Origin: ZC4RG29 sp036381475 | Lineage (GTDB): Bacteria; Bacteroidota; Bacteroidia; Cytophagales; Cyclobacteriaceae | Direction: 5' to 3' | Assembly (NCBI GenBank): GCA_036381475.1 | Contig: DASVCT010000305.1 | Span: 1 to 11,201 of the forward strand | Length of the DNA: 11,201 bases | Shown here: one piece after another, positions 1-7,128 of the stretch | How positions within the stretch are numbered: position 1 is the first letter of the stretch | How the letters are laid out: each line of letters opens with the position of its first letter | Notes under the pieces: generated by a model | What the model saw: the letters and a program-made list of their open reading frames with translations, nothing else | Database searches by the model: none | Told to the model about the DNA's origin: nothing | Position numbers and translations under genes: made by a program

Positions 1-245
1 GTACGTTCAGCAGGACGGTCTTTGCGGAAGGAGCGTTGCCTGCGAAGACGAAGGAACTGATCGCTGTCGCCGTAGCACACGTCACGCAATGCCCCTACTG
101 CATCCGCGCACACACCAGAAATGCGCTGCGGAAGGGAGCGACGAAAGAAGAGATCATGGAAGCGATCTGGGTGGCTGCAGAAATGCGTGCCGGCGCCGCA
201 TACGCCCATGCTAACATTGCGATGGATGTTATGGAGGACTCGTGA
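1..245 (+). CDS. Carboxymuconolactone decarboxylase / AhpD-like protein, 5' end missing
   Basis: The reading frame is open from the window edge (first whole codon at base 3) to TGA at 243-245, giving 80 residues of the C-terminal part. The start codon lies outside the window; the TTG at 36 is internal, since family-like sequence (VFAEGALP) continues upstream of it. The CMD-fold signature is clear: a helix with KTKELIAVAVAHVTQCPYC, where CxxC (Cys30 and Cys33 of the visible part) is followed by His37 (CPYCIRAH), then GATKEEIMEAIWVAAEMR. In AhpD-type enzymes this CxxCxxxH set gives thiol-dependent peroxidase activity. A peroxidase or redox role is therefore inferred; the actual substrate is unknown, and many family members are uncharacterised. 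No signal peptide can be judged. The gene converges on the glyoxalase-fold gene with a single base between the stop codons and no room for a terminator. Confidence 0.88.
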   Translation, partial: TFSRTVFAEGALPAKTKELIAVAVAHVTQCPYCIRAHTRNALRKGATKEEIMEAIWVAAEMRAGAAYAHANIAMDVMEDS

Positions 246-246
246 C

Positions 247-603
247 TTATCCCGTCGCCTGTCCAAACGTGAGCAGCGTACCGTTTGGATCGATCATCGA
301 GAACTCTTTTTGTCCCCACGGCTTTTCCTCCAATTTGCCGTTCGGATGAATGGCCGTACCCTCATCAAGGATCTGCCGGTACATGCCGTCAATGTTCTGA
401 TCTACCCTTAGGTAGATCATGAAATCGGATTTGCCGGGCACCAGCTCAGCGTAGGAAAAGAAATGCAACTCAACCTGATCTCGTGTCAGGATGAGGTAAT
501 CCTCGTAGTCTGACTGCAACGCGAAGCCCAGGCGGTCTACGTACCAGGCCAGAGTCTCCTGCTTGTCGATGAACGGCAGCTTGGGAATTGCATTTGTAAT
601 CAT
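247..603 (-). CDS. VOC-fold protein resembling bleomycin-resistance (Ble) proteins
   Basis: A 118-residue protein of the vicinal oxygen chelate / glyoxalase superfamily. The beta-alpha-beta-beta-beta layout is visible: NAIPKLPFID as the first strand, AWYVDRLGF as helix and turn (residues 19-27), VELHFF (44-49), then YLRVD (64-68), a helix, and the closing PWGQKEFSMIDPNGTLLTFGQ region (95-115). This pattern (strand, then FY.RLGF, then E.HFF, then DPDGTLL) is close to dimeric bleomycin-binding proteins, which sequester the drug rather than act on it. Drug binding here is inference; a metal-dependent lyase or dioxygenase is less likely because I do not see a clear His/Glu metal set. I chose the ATG at 603 because the family-like N-terminus begins there. 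A GTG at 624, directly after the permease stop codon, would add seven residues. The gene is the last of a leftward unit behind the permease. Confidence 0.85.
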   Translation of the reverse strand: MITNAIPKLPFIDKQETLAWYVDRLGFALQSDYEDYLILTRDQVELHFFSYAELVPGKSDFMIYLRVDQNIDGMYRQILDEGTAIHPNGKLEEKPWGQKEFSMIDPNGTLLTFGQATG

Positions 604-624
604 GAATTCTGTTTTCGTTGGCAC

Positions 625-3000
625 TTATTCATTCCGCAATGAATGGGCGGGGTTGATTCTCGCCGCTTTGATGGTCTCGACACTTACCGTCACCCACGCA
701 ATGATAAGAGCCGCAAGAAAGGCAAAAACAAACACACTCCAATCGATATCCACATGATAGGCGAATCCCGCCAGCCAACGGTTCATGCCGTACCAGGCGA
801 GCGGAAAGGCTACCACCATGGCAATCAGGACGGGCCGGGTGAAGCTGCGCGACAACAGGTATACAACGCCCGGCACACTGGCGCCCAGCGCCTTGCGCAC
901 GCCAATTTCTTTTGTGCGACGCTCCGCAAGGAATGCGGACAATCCATACAGCCCGAGACATGAAATGAAGATCGCGAGCCCCGAAAAGATATTGAACAAC
1001 GTTCCCAAACGCTGCTCGGCCTTGTAAAGCGTGGCCAGCGTCTGATCGACAAAGTCGTACGAAAATGGATACGACGGATTCAGTTCCTTCCAGATATCTT
1101 CCAGTGCATGAATGGACGCCTCTGTCTGACCGGGCTGGGTGCGTACAACCACCGTCCCGCCCCACCAATTCATCCGCAAGACCAGCGGACCGATCGGTTG
1201 CTGAAGCGGCTGGAAGTTAAAGTCCTTCACAACACCGATAATCTTTCCTTTTACGTCCTGGAACGTCAGCGGCTGCCCGACGGCAGTTTCGACATCCATA
1301 CCCATGATCTTGAGCGCGCTTTCATTGACAACAAAGTTCGCGCTGTCGGCAGTGAAATCGTCAGAGAACCACCTGCCTTCAACAAGTGAAATACCGAAGA
1401 CGTCCATGAAATTTTCGTCAACCGCAAGACTGCAAAACAGCGGTTGCGTTTCCGGACTTTTACCCTCCCACTCTATGTTGATCGTCCCATTCAACAGGTT
1501 GGTCGGAAGATCAGAAACAATGGTAGATCGCGCCGTGAGCGGATTCACTTCCAGTTGGGTTTTCAGTGTTTTATACTTCGACCACATGTCGCCGTTCATT
1601 CGCGAAAACACGAGGTTTTCCTTATCGAAACCGAGATTCCTTTCCCTGATAAACTGAAGCTGGTTGTACACGACAGCGGTACCGACCAGCAGTATAATGG
1701 AGATGGCGAACTGTACTACCACGAGCGTGTTGCGGAACGTGCTCCCCGCGGCTCCCGCCCGGAGATTACCTTTCAGCACTTTGGAAGGAAGAAAACCAGA
1801 AAGGAACAGGGCAGGGTAACTTCCGGAGATAAGTCCCGTCGCCGCTGTGATGATCAGCAGGCCCGAAAGAAGCTTGCCATCAGTGAAATCAAACGTGAGG
1901 GTCTTTCCGGTAAGTACGTTGAAGAACGGAAGGGCGACTACGACAAGTACGACCGCGAGCAGCAGGGCGAAAAAGGCGACAAGCGCCGACTCAGCCAGGA
2001 ACTGCCTGATAATTTGTGCGCGGACTGCTCCCGCCACCTTCCGTAAGCCTACCTCCTTGGCCCTTCGCGCGGACCTTGCCGTGGCGAGGTTCATGAAGTT
2101 GATGCACGCAACAGCGAGGATGATGACCGCAATGATGACGAGGATATATACATACTGCGCATTTCCGCGTACGAACATGTCACCCATGAGATGACTGGAA
2201 TGCAGGTAAACCTCTTTCAGCGGCTGAAGGTCAAAAGCAACCTTAAGCACGGGCTCGTTCGCTTTGTAAATCTCCTGGATCCGATCACCCATACGCTCGA
2301 GGCCTTGCGGAGAAGTGTCGGCGGCGTCATCCAGTAGCAGGTACGTGGCAAAGTTGAAGTTGTCCCAAATATTCTCTTTCAGATCGCGGTTTGTACGCGC
2401 GAGATTGGCCATCGGCTGCAGGAAGTCGAAGCGGATGTGCGAATTGCCGGGTACATCTGCGAGCACAGCCGTGACCACGAGGTCTTCCTGGTGATTTTTC
2501 CGGATGGTTTGTCCCAGGGCCTCTTTGTCCCCAAAGTATTTTCGCGCCATCGACTCGGTGATCAATATTCCGTCGGGGTTGCTGAACGCCGTTTCAGGAT
2601 TTCCAGCCACGAGAGGAAATGAAAATATCTTCAGGAAGGTGGAGTCTACGAAAAAGATCCGCTCTTCCTCGAACATCCTGTCACCTACCTGGAAGAGGTC
2701 CTTATGATTTCCGCTCAAGCGCACAGCGCTCTTGATTCCAGGAATCTCCGTCATGACTGCACGCGCTATAGGTGCGGATGTGATGCTGGCATGAAGGTCG
2801 AACTCAGGCAGGGAAGCGTTTATCCGATAGATATGATCGGCATTGGAATGAAACCGGTCGTAGCTCAACTCATCCTGCACCCAAAGGAGAATCAGGATGC
2901 TGCAGGCCATACCGATGGCCAGGCCGAAAATATTGATGAACGAAAAACCTTTGTGACGCTGCAGATTTCTTAGAGCGACTTTCAAGTAATTTCGAAGCAT
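625..3000 (-). CDS. FtsX/MacB-type ABC transporter permease (no prefix domain)
   Basis: A 791-residue inner-membrane permease with duplicated MacB_PCD plus FtsX halves. Predicted membrane helices lie at about 20-42, 283-305, 338-360, 377-400, 423-446, 667-690, 721-740 and 754-776, giving two sets of four. Large extracytoplasmic domains fill 43-282 and 447-666. Each FtsX half carries the cytoplasmic coupling motif that contacts the ATPase: RAKEVGLRKVAGA (313-325) and RRTKEIGVRKALGAS (694-708). MacB-like proteins work as mechanotransmitters, moving substrates such as peptides, lipoproteins or drugs from the periplasmic side. Neither an ATPase nor a membrane-fusion protein gene is in the window, so the partner must be encoded elsewhere. 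The start ATG at 2998-3000 fits the usual family N-terminus (MLRNYLKVALRNL) and follows an A-rich leader. The substrate is not predictable. The stop codon touches the possible GTG start of the downstream Ble-like gene, suggesting one transcript. Confidence 0.95.
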   Translation of the reverse strand: MLRNYLKVALRNLQRHKGFSFINIFGLAIGMACSILILLWVQDELSYDRFHSNADHIYRINASLPEFDLHASITSAPIARAVMTEIPGIKSAVRLSGNHKDLFQVGDRMFEEERIFFVDSTFLKIFSFPLVAGNPETAFSNPDGILITESMARKYFGDKEALGQTIRKNHQEDLVVTAVLADVPGNSHIRFDFLQPMANLARTNRDLKENIWDNFNFATYLLLDDAADTSPQGLERMGDRIQEIYKANEPVLKVAFDLQPLKEVYLHSSHLMGDMFVRGNAQYVYILVIIAVIILAVACINFMNLATARSARRAKEVGLRKVAGAVRAQIIRQFLAESALVAFFALLLAVVLVVVALPFFNVLTGKTLTFDFTDGKLLSGLLIITAATGLISGSYPALFLSGFLPSKVLKGNLRAGAAGSTFRNTLVVVQFAISIILLVGTAVVYNQLQFIRERNLGFDKENLVFSRMNGDMWSKYKTLKTQLEVNPLTARSTIVSDLPTNLLNGTINIEWEGKSPETQPLFCSLAVDENFMDVFGISLVEGRWFSDDFTADSANFVVNESALKIMGMDVETAVGQPLTFQDVKGKIIGVVKDFNFQPLQQPIGPLVLRMNWWGGTVVVRTQPGQTEASIHALEDIWKELNPSYPFSYDFVDQTLATLYKAEQRLGTLFNIFSGLAIFISCLGLYGLSAFLAERRTKEIGVRKALGASVPGVVYLLSRSFTRPVLIAMVVAFPLAWYGMNRWLAGFAYHVDIDWSVFVFAFLAALIIAWVTVSVETIKAARINPAHSLRNE

Positions 3001-3304
3001 TGTTTATTTTTTATTTGGGAATGGATTCGCAATGGTTCCGAAGACGGCGGCACTGAAAGTCCTTCGAGCCCTTCATCAAAAGACGCGAAAAAGGGTTAAT
3101 CCGTTACACCATCTAAAGCAAAAACGCTCCGGCGACGGAGGGGTTGTCCGAAAAAGCACACTGCGAACGATTTCGATAACTGCCGCCGTCAGGCGACCTC
3201 GGCGGTCTCCAGCGGTCCAGGGTACGCCTTCACCCCCTCTGCACATGCTTATCTATCTTGAAGATCCTCCCAACGTGTCCCTCCGCGCCGCTGCGGCTCT
3301 GCGA
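3001..3304. other. Non-coding gap between amine oxidase and permease
   Basis: This 304-base gap separates two leftward genes. It should hold the 3' untranslated end of the amine oxidase gene and the promoter of the permease, but I could not find a convincing TAnnTTTG element on the minus strand. The 15 or so bases just before the permease ATG are A/T-rich, as is common for Bacteroidota leaders. Two small inverted repeats are visible: CCGCCG with CGGCGG around 3183-3205, and the hairpin listed separately at 3127-3140. The rightward open frame that crosses this gap (3032-3490) has low-complexity, Arg-rich translation and no recognisable family, so I do not call it a gene. Confidence 0.6.
3120..3140 (-). 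terminator. Possible weak rho-independent terminator after the amine oxidase gene
   Basis: On the minus strand, CTCCG (3140-3136) pairs with CGGAG (3131-3127) around a 4-base loop, followed after two bases by TTTTT (3124-3120). The stem is only 5 bp, which is short for a terminator, and it lies about 165 bases beyond the amine oxidase stop codon. It would separate that gene from the permease. On the plus strand the loop reads GCGA, a GNRA-type tetraloop. Confidence 0.33.
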
Positions 3305-4558
3305 TTAACCTTCCTCCGTCATCCTTTTCGTCACGCCCGCTGCACTCTGCAACGCAGCCTCGACAGTTCCCATTTCTTCACCGACGTTGAATGCCTCTCC
3401 CGCGAAGTAGATCGTATCATACACGGGCGTGGTGAGGACCTGAAGTGCAGCAGCAGTGTGCGGTGTCTTGTACGCATAGCCTCCCAGTGAAAACGGATCG
3501 CGCGACCAATCCGCGACTTCAACGGCACGGAGTTCATTGACGATGGTTTCCCCGGGGCAACCAAAAAGGTAAGCCAGTGACTCCACCGCCATCTCTGTGA
3601 GCCGATCCCCGCGCGGCGCTGTTAGCGTGGCCGGCCCGGCCAGCCAGCCCGTGAGTATCGAAGGCGTCGCGGGCAGTTGCGTCCACCACGTTGGCACCCG
3701 GGCATCAGAAAATATGAAGCCGGCATCGCGCAGCCGGTCTTCCCAGAGGGGACGCCGGAACTCAAAAAGAAATTTGATCACACCTCCCGTTTCAATTTGT
3801 GATGTGGCATCCTGCCATCGGTCGATACCCGGGCTGAACGTTATCGCACCCGTTCTCAACACACCCGCCGGAACAGTGATGATCAGCTGACGCGCCTCAT
3901 GGCGTTCGCCGTCCGTCGTCACAACTTCAACCCTACCCGGCGCCCACGTCACAGCCGCCACAGCAGAGGAAAGCCACAGTTCGGCCCCTCGCTCGGAAGC
4001 CTCCCTTGCAAGCCAATCGCACAGCTGAGAATAGCCGCCTGATATGCGTGAGCCTTTGAACTCCGATTCGGCCGACCACTCATTACGGATTGCCATGGCG
4101 CTGATACGGTCAAGGTCAGCGGCGTCGAATCCTTCGACGATGTGACGCACGTCTTCCCATACTTCAGGAAAGTCGGCACGCGGAAAATACTGATCCAGAA
4201 ACGACTTCATGGTCGTATCAGCGTTCAGTCCATCAAGCGCCTCAGCAACCTTCTCCAGTGTTTCGGGGAACATCGTCGTACGCTCAACCTGTCCTTTGTG
4301 CACATACCATGTGTCTCCACCGGAAGGCACGGTTTGTACACCGGCCTCTTCAATCAACGACTGAGTGTATTTGGGTTTCCCGTGAAGAAACTCTGCTCCC
4401 TGTTCGATACGGGTAGAAAATGGTCCGTTAAACGTACAGATGCGGCCCCCAATCCGGTCGCGGGCCTCCAGCACCGTCACCGACCGGCCTCGCAAGGCCA
4501 GGTCGCGTGCCGCGGAAAGTCCGCAAATGCCGGCACCCACAATCAAAACATCCTTCAT
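3305..4558 (-). CDS. FAD-dependent amine oxidase family protein (flavin monoamine/polyamine oxidase-like)
   Basis: A 417-residue flavoprotein. An N-terminal Rossmann motif, VLIVGAGICGLSAA (GxGxxG at residues 8-13), is followed by an acidic residue ending strand 2 (LEAR, Glu31) and the GGRI motif typical of the amine oxidase family. The C-terminal FAD signature is also present: YFAGEA (residues 384-389), then GTVEAALQSA. A lysine in GGVIKFLFEF (Lys262) aligns with the conserved lysine that hydrogen-bonds flavin N5 through water in polyamine and monoamine oxidases. W351 in ADWSRDPFSLGGYAY matches the usual W..DP...G.Y block. It should oxidise a C-N bond using FAD and oxygen or another acceptor, in the cytoplasm, since no signal peptide is seen. 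The amine substrate is unknown. I used the ATG at 4558; a TTG at 4570 would add four residues ahead of the Rossmann strand. It is transcribed away from the deaminase gene. Confidence 0.9.
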   Translation of the reverse strand: MKDVLIVGAGICGLSAARDLALRGRSVTVLEARDRIGGRICTFNGPFSTRIEQGAEFLHGKPKYTQSLIEEAGVQTVPSGGDTWYVHKGQVERTTMFPETLEKVAEALDGLNADTTMKSFLDQYFPRADFPEVWEDVRHIVEGFDAADLDRISAMAIRNEWSAESEFKGSRISGGYSQLCDWLAREASERGAELWLSSAVAAVTWAPGRVEVVTTDGERHEARQLIITVPAGVLRTGAITFSPGIDRWQDATSQIETGGVIKFLFEFRRPLWEDRLRDAGFIFSDARVPTWWTQLPATPSILTGWLAGPATLTAPRGDRLTEMAVESLAYLFGCPGETIVNELRAVEVADWSRDPFSLGGYAYKTPHTAAALQVLTTPVYDTIYFAGEAFNVGEEMGTVEAALQSAAGVTKRMTEEG

Positions 4559-4693
4559 AGATCTTCGCAATATCTGGTGAGTTTATGGATCATAATAAGG
4601 AGCAAATTTTTGGCCGGTCTCCGTAGCGACCGCTCTGAAATATACTGCGTCAGCAGATGGGGTGGATTTTCCCGGGACAGGTTATTTTGCACC
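4559..4693. promoter_or_regulatory. Shared divergent upstream region with operator-like inverted repeats
   Basis: These 135 bases separate the amine oxidase and deaminase start codons and must hold both promoters. An interrupted inverted repeat, CGGTC (4615-4619) with GACCG (4628-4632), also has an inner C/G pair (4621/4626). A second, CTGC-GTCA-GCAG, sits at 4645-4656. Either could be a regulator site or an RNA hairpin in the deaminase leader. On the minus strand, TTTG (4606-4603) followed 17 bases later by TAAACTCA (4585-4578) is a weak promoter match for the amine oxidase gene. No good TAnnTTTG match was found for the deaminase gene; TATTTTG at 4683-4689 is one base short and too near the ATG. 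Confidence 0.4.
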
Positions 4694-5422
4694 ATGCAAG
4701 TTCACGTGTACCCGGATTATGAGGCCCTTTCACATCGCGCAGCTGACGAAATCATCCGCCAGTTGCAGCAGAATCCGGAGGCGGTGCTTTGTCTCGCCGC
4801 CGGCGACACACCCCGGCTCACCTACGACACGCTGGTGGCCCGCGCTGCACAAGAAGGCTTTGATTTTTCTCAGTGCACGTTTGTCGGCCTCGACGAATGG
4901 GTAGGCATTCCTCCTGATAACGCGGGAAGCTGCTCCTGGTTCCTGCATTTACATCTTTTTAAACCCCTCGCGATTTCACCGTCGCAAATTTATCTCTTCG
5001 ACGCCTTGTCTTCCGATCTGGAAGCCGAATGCCGCAAGATGAACGACATAATCCGAGAGAAGGGAGGCATCGACCTGATGCTTGTGGGAATCGGTATGAA
5101 CGGGCACATCGGCTTCAATGAGCCAGGCACACCTGCCGACAGCTATGCGCACGTGATTGATCTCGACGCGACAACACGTTCCGTTGGCCAAAAATATTTC
5201 AACCAACAGACATCCCTATCGAAGGGAATTACGCTGGGACTAAAACATCTGCTGGAGGCCCGACATGCCATACTCATCGCAAGCGGCCATCGGAAGGCAG
5301 ACATCATAAGACAGGCGCTGGAAGGCCCCGTTACTTCTTATATCCCGGCAACGATCCTGCGAACCCACCCGAACTGCGATTTGATGGTGGATGAAGCCGC
5401 AATGCATGGACAAAAGGGTTGA
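4694..5422 (+). CDS. nagB: Glucosamine-6-phosphate deaminase / isomerase family (NagB-like)
   Basis: A 242-residue cytoplasmic enzyme of the NagB family, which converts glucosamine-6-phosphate to fructose-6-phosphate and ammonia in amino-sugar breakdown. Motifs in order: the phosphate-binding LCLAAGDTP (32-40); LDEW (66-69), whose Asp67 matches the catalytic Asp72 of the E. coli enzyme; and VGIGMNGHIGFNEPG (131-145), holding the ring-opening His138 and the Glu143 equivalent. Asn136 replaces E. coli Asp141, as I recall for the short Bacillus-type NagB forms, so activity need not be lost. The protein is near the short-form length and lacks a long allosteric C-terminus. A galactosamine-6-phosphate deaminase or another sugar-phosphate isomerase of the same fold is possible, and LDEW instead of the commoner LDEY leaves the exact substrate open. 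I chose the ATG at 4694. The frame stays open upstream to 4142, but that stretch is antisense to the amine oxidase gene and has no family similarity. Confidence 0.85.
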   Translation: MQVHVYPDYEALSHRAADEIIRQLQQNPEAVLCLAAGDTPRLTYDTLVARAAQEGFDFSQCTFVGLDEWVGIPPDNAGSCSWFLHLHLFKPLAISPSQIYLFDALSSDLEAECRKMNDIIREKGGIDLMLVGIGMNGHIGFNEPGTPADSYAHVIDLDATTRSVGQKYFNQQTSLSKGITLGLKHLLEARHAILIASGHRKADIIRQALEGPVTSYIPATILRTHPNCDLMVDEAAMHGQKG

Positions 5423-5449
5423 CGTTGCGTCAAATACGCCTTATCTTTA
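5419..5449 (+). promoter_or_regulatory. Putative Bacteroidota-type promoter for the propeller-cytochrome gene
   Basis: TTG (5419-5421, continuing as TTGAC) is followed after 20 bases by TATCTTTA (5442-5449), which matches seven of eight positions of TAnnTTTG. This resembles the -33/-7 arrangement of the Bacteroidota primary sigma factor. The expected start of transcription, near 5455, leaves a leader of about 18 bases before the ATG at 5473. The -33 element overlaps the stop codon of the deaminase gene, so the downstream gene can be expressed on its own even though it lies only 50 bases away. Confidence 0.5.
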
Positions 5450-5472
5450 GATTCCTACACTAACCTGAACTT

Positions 5473-7092
5473 ATGCGCCACCTAACCCCTCAAAGCAGGT
5501 GGCAGGCCAGTCACTTGATTATCGGCTATTTGCTAACGATGGTCCTCCTGGTTTCCGCCTGCGCCCGGAAGCCTTCAGAATTTCGTTTTGCCAGCTACGT
5601 CGACACGACGGTATCCGTTTACGGCCACTACGCCGTGATAAAACTACCACTGAATAAAGGCGTGACTCCTGGCAATCCCGTCCAATTGGCGTTGGGACCC
5701 GGCGACGTACTTTACGCGTGCAACCAGACCGGTGAAGTGTACAGCCTTCGCGACACGGACGGCGACGGCCTTGAAGACACGGGCCTTCTGTATTGCAACG
5801 TCAAGGAATACGGGTTGCGATCGCCGGGTGGATTCACGTATAAAGACAACACCATCTACATTGGTACGGCACAACAAATTCGTGCATTCCGCGACCTGGA
5901 TGACGACGGTGATGCAGATACCAGCTGGGTGTTTTTTGACGACATTCCTCACAGCGACCATCCATACGAATGGACGTCGGGACTGACCTTCGGCCCGGAC
6001 GGTTGGCTCTACGTAGCCATGAGCACCGACTCGTGGAACGCCGCACCATCGCCTGATCCCCATGGCTATCGCGGGTCAATCATCCGCATTTCGCCGGACG
6101 GCAAACAAGCTGAGACCGTCGCCACGGGTATTCGGTCTGTGTTCAGCATGGCCTTCAATTCATTCGGTGACCTGTTCTTTGCCGACAATGAAGGAGGCGG
6201 TAACCCCGACGAAGAACTCAACCGGTTGGTGAAAAACGGTTTCTACGGTCACAACCCAGCTAAGTACAAATTCGATTCAGTGATCGGGCCAGACTATACC
6301 CTTCAAACGGAGGTCGCACCATCGGGTATCCTGTTTAATCGAAGCGACAACGACTTCGGTGGTACGGCGGGAAACCTGTTCGTCTCGTTCTACGGCGCGG
6401 GCGAACGATGGTCCCGCGGTGGCATCGGTCGCGTGATCATCAAACGCAAAGCCGACGGTACCTATTCTTATGAAGAGTTTCCCGTCGCCGACATTCCGAA
6501 ATTGTCCGCTCTTGCCTTCGGAAGCGACGGCTCGTTGTACGTCGCCCAACATGGCAAAACCGATTACTGGTATAATGCCATCTATGAAGGTCAGGGCACT
6601 TTCTACAAGCTTATCTACGATCCCGACCGACCAGCCTCACCGCCAAAGGCGCGCAACGTATTGGCCGCGACACTGTCAGAAAACTCCATCGAGGCAGGTA
6701 AGCAGATCTATGCCGAATACGCTTGTCTCGCTTGCCATGCTGTGGACGGCAATACTGAACTTCTTGGACCAAGTCTCGCGGGTATCGGCGCGCGCATGTC
6801 GCGCGAAGAGATCCTCGAAGACATACGCAATCCGTCTTTGCGCATAAAGCCCAGCATGGGAGGAGTGCGGATCACCAAAACCGACGACAGGGTACTCATT
6901 GGTCGGGTCGTCAACTCGGACGAAGACGCGATCTCCCTTATGCTTGTCGGCAACCAAGTGATCCGCATTCCCCGCGACGAGATTCGTACCGTTGATAATG
7001 AAACGAAATCCCTAATGTATGAAGGGCTCCTTAAAGGACTAAGCGATACGGAGGTGGAATCACTGCTTGATTATATCGTAAGCCTTAAGTAG
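5473..7092 (+). CDS. Lipoprotein: beta-propeller dehydrogenase-like domain fused to planctomycete-type heme c domain
   Basis: A 539-residue exported redox-type protein. Residues 12-30 form a lipoprotein signal with lipobox LVSAC (Cys30), so the mature protein is probably membrane-anchored outside the cytoplasm. Residues of about 50-385 form a beta-propeller like soluble PQQ sugar dehydrogenases and the membrane-bound dehydrogenase domain of Planctomycetes; repeated blade motifs include LTFGPDGWLYVA (171-182), FSMAFNSFGDLFFADN (224-239) and LSALAFGSDGSLYVAQHG (344-361). The C-terminal 130 residues fit the Pirellula/Verrucomicrobium-type heme-binding domain: covalent heme site CLACH (418-422), GPSLAGIG, DIRNPS, a small beta section, then KSLMYEGLL, where Met515 is the likely axial ligand. 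Oxidation of a sugar or alcohol with electrons passed to the heme is an inference; PQQ binding is not proven. Two acidic loops, DTDGDGLEDT (94-103) and DLDDDGDADT (141-150), look like calcium sites. It converges on the next gene with a 36-base gap and no clear terminator. Confidence 0.88.
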   Translation: MRHLTPQSRWQASHLIIGYLLTMVLLVSACARKPSEFRFASYVDTTVSVYGHYAVIKLPLNKGVTPGNPVQLALGPGDVLYACNQTGEVYSLRDTDGDGLEDTGLLYCNVKEYGLRSPGGFTYKDNTIYIGTAQQIRAFRDLDDDGDADTSWVFFDDIPHSDHPYEWTSGLTFGPDGWLYVAMSTDSWNAAPSPDPHGYRGSIIRISPDGKQAETVATGIRSVFSMAFNSFGDLFFADNEGGGNPDEELNRLVKNGFYGHNPAKYKFDSVIGPDYTLQTEVAPSGILFNRSDNDFGGTAGNLFVSFYGAGERWSRGGIGRVIIKRKADGTYSYEEFPVADIPKLSALAFGSDGSLYVAQHGKTDYWYNAIYEGQGTFYKLIYDPDRPASPPKARNVLAATLSENSIEAGKQIYAEYACLACHAVDGNTELLGPSLAGIGARMSREEILEDIRNPSLRIKPSMGGVRITKTDDRVLIGRVVNSDEDAISLMLVGNQVIRIPRDEIRTVDNETKSLMYEGLLKGLSDTEVESLLDYIVSLK

Positions 7093-7128
7093 TGGGAAAA
7101 CAATCAGACAGGGGTCAAGAATTTCTTA

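Noticed and set aside
1444..2046. 200-codon rightward open frame opposite the first permease
   Set aside because: It is fully antisense to a clear permease, Arg-rich, with no recognisable domain; expected by chance in moderately GC-rich DNA.
3183..3205. CCGCCG/CGGCGG inverted repeat as a terminator
   Set aside because: A 6-bp stem with an 11-base loop and no T-run on either strand; probably incidental.
3032..3490. 152-codon rightward open frame over the gap before the permease
   Set aside because: Its 3' half is antisense to the amine oxidase gene and the rest is low-complexity and basic, without family features.
4142..4693. In-frame upstream extension of the deaminase gene
   Set aside because: It is antisense to the amine oxidase gene and unlike any NagB N-terminus; the family start lies at the ATG at 4694.
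5644..6063. 139-codon leftward open frame inside the propeller-cytochrome gene
   Set aside because: Shadow frame of a well-supported gene with no domain of its own.
7093..7128. Bidirectional terminator between the convergent propeller and permease genes
   Set aside because: Only a very short A/T symmetry (AAGAA with TTCTT around one base) is seen, with no GC stem or T-run.
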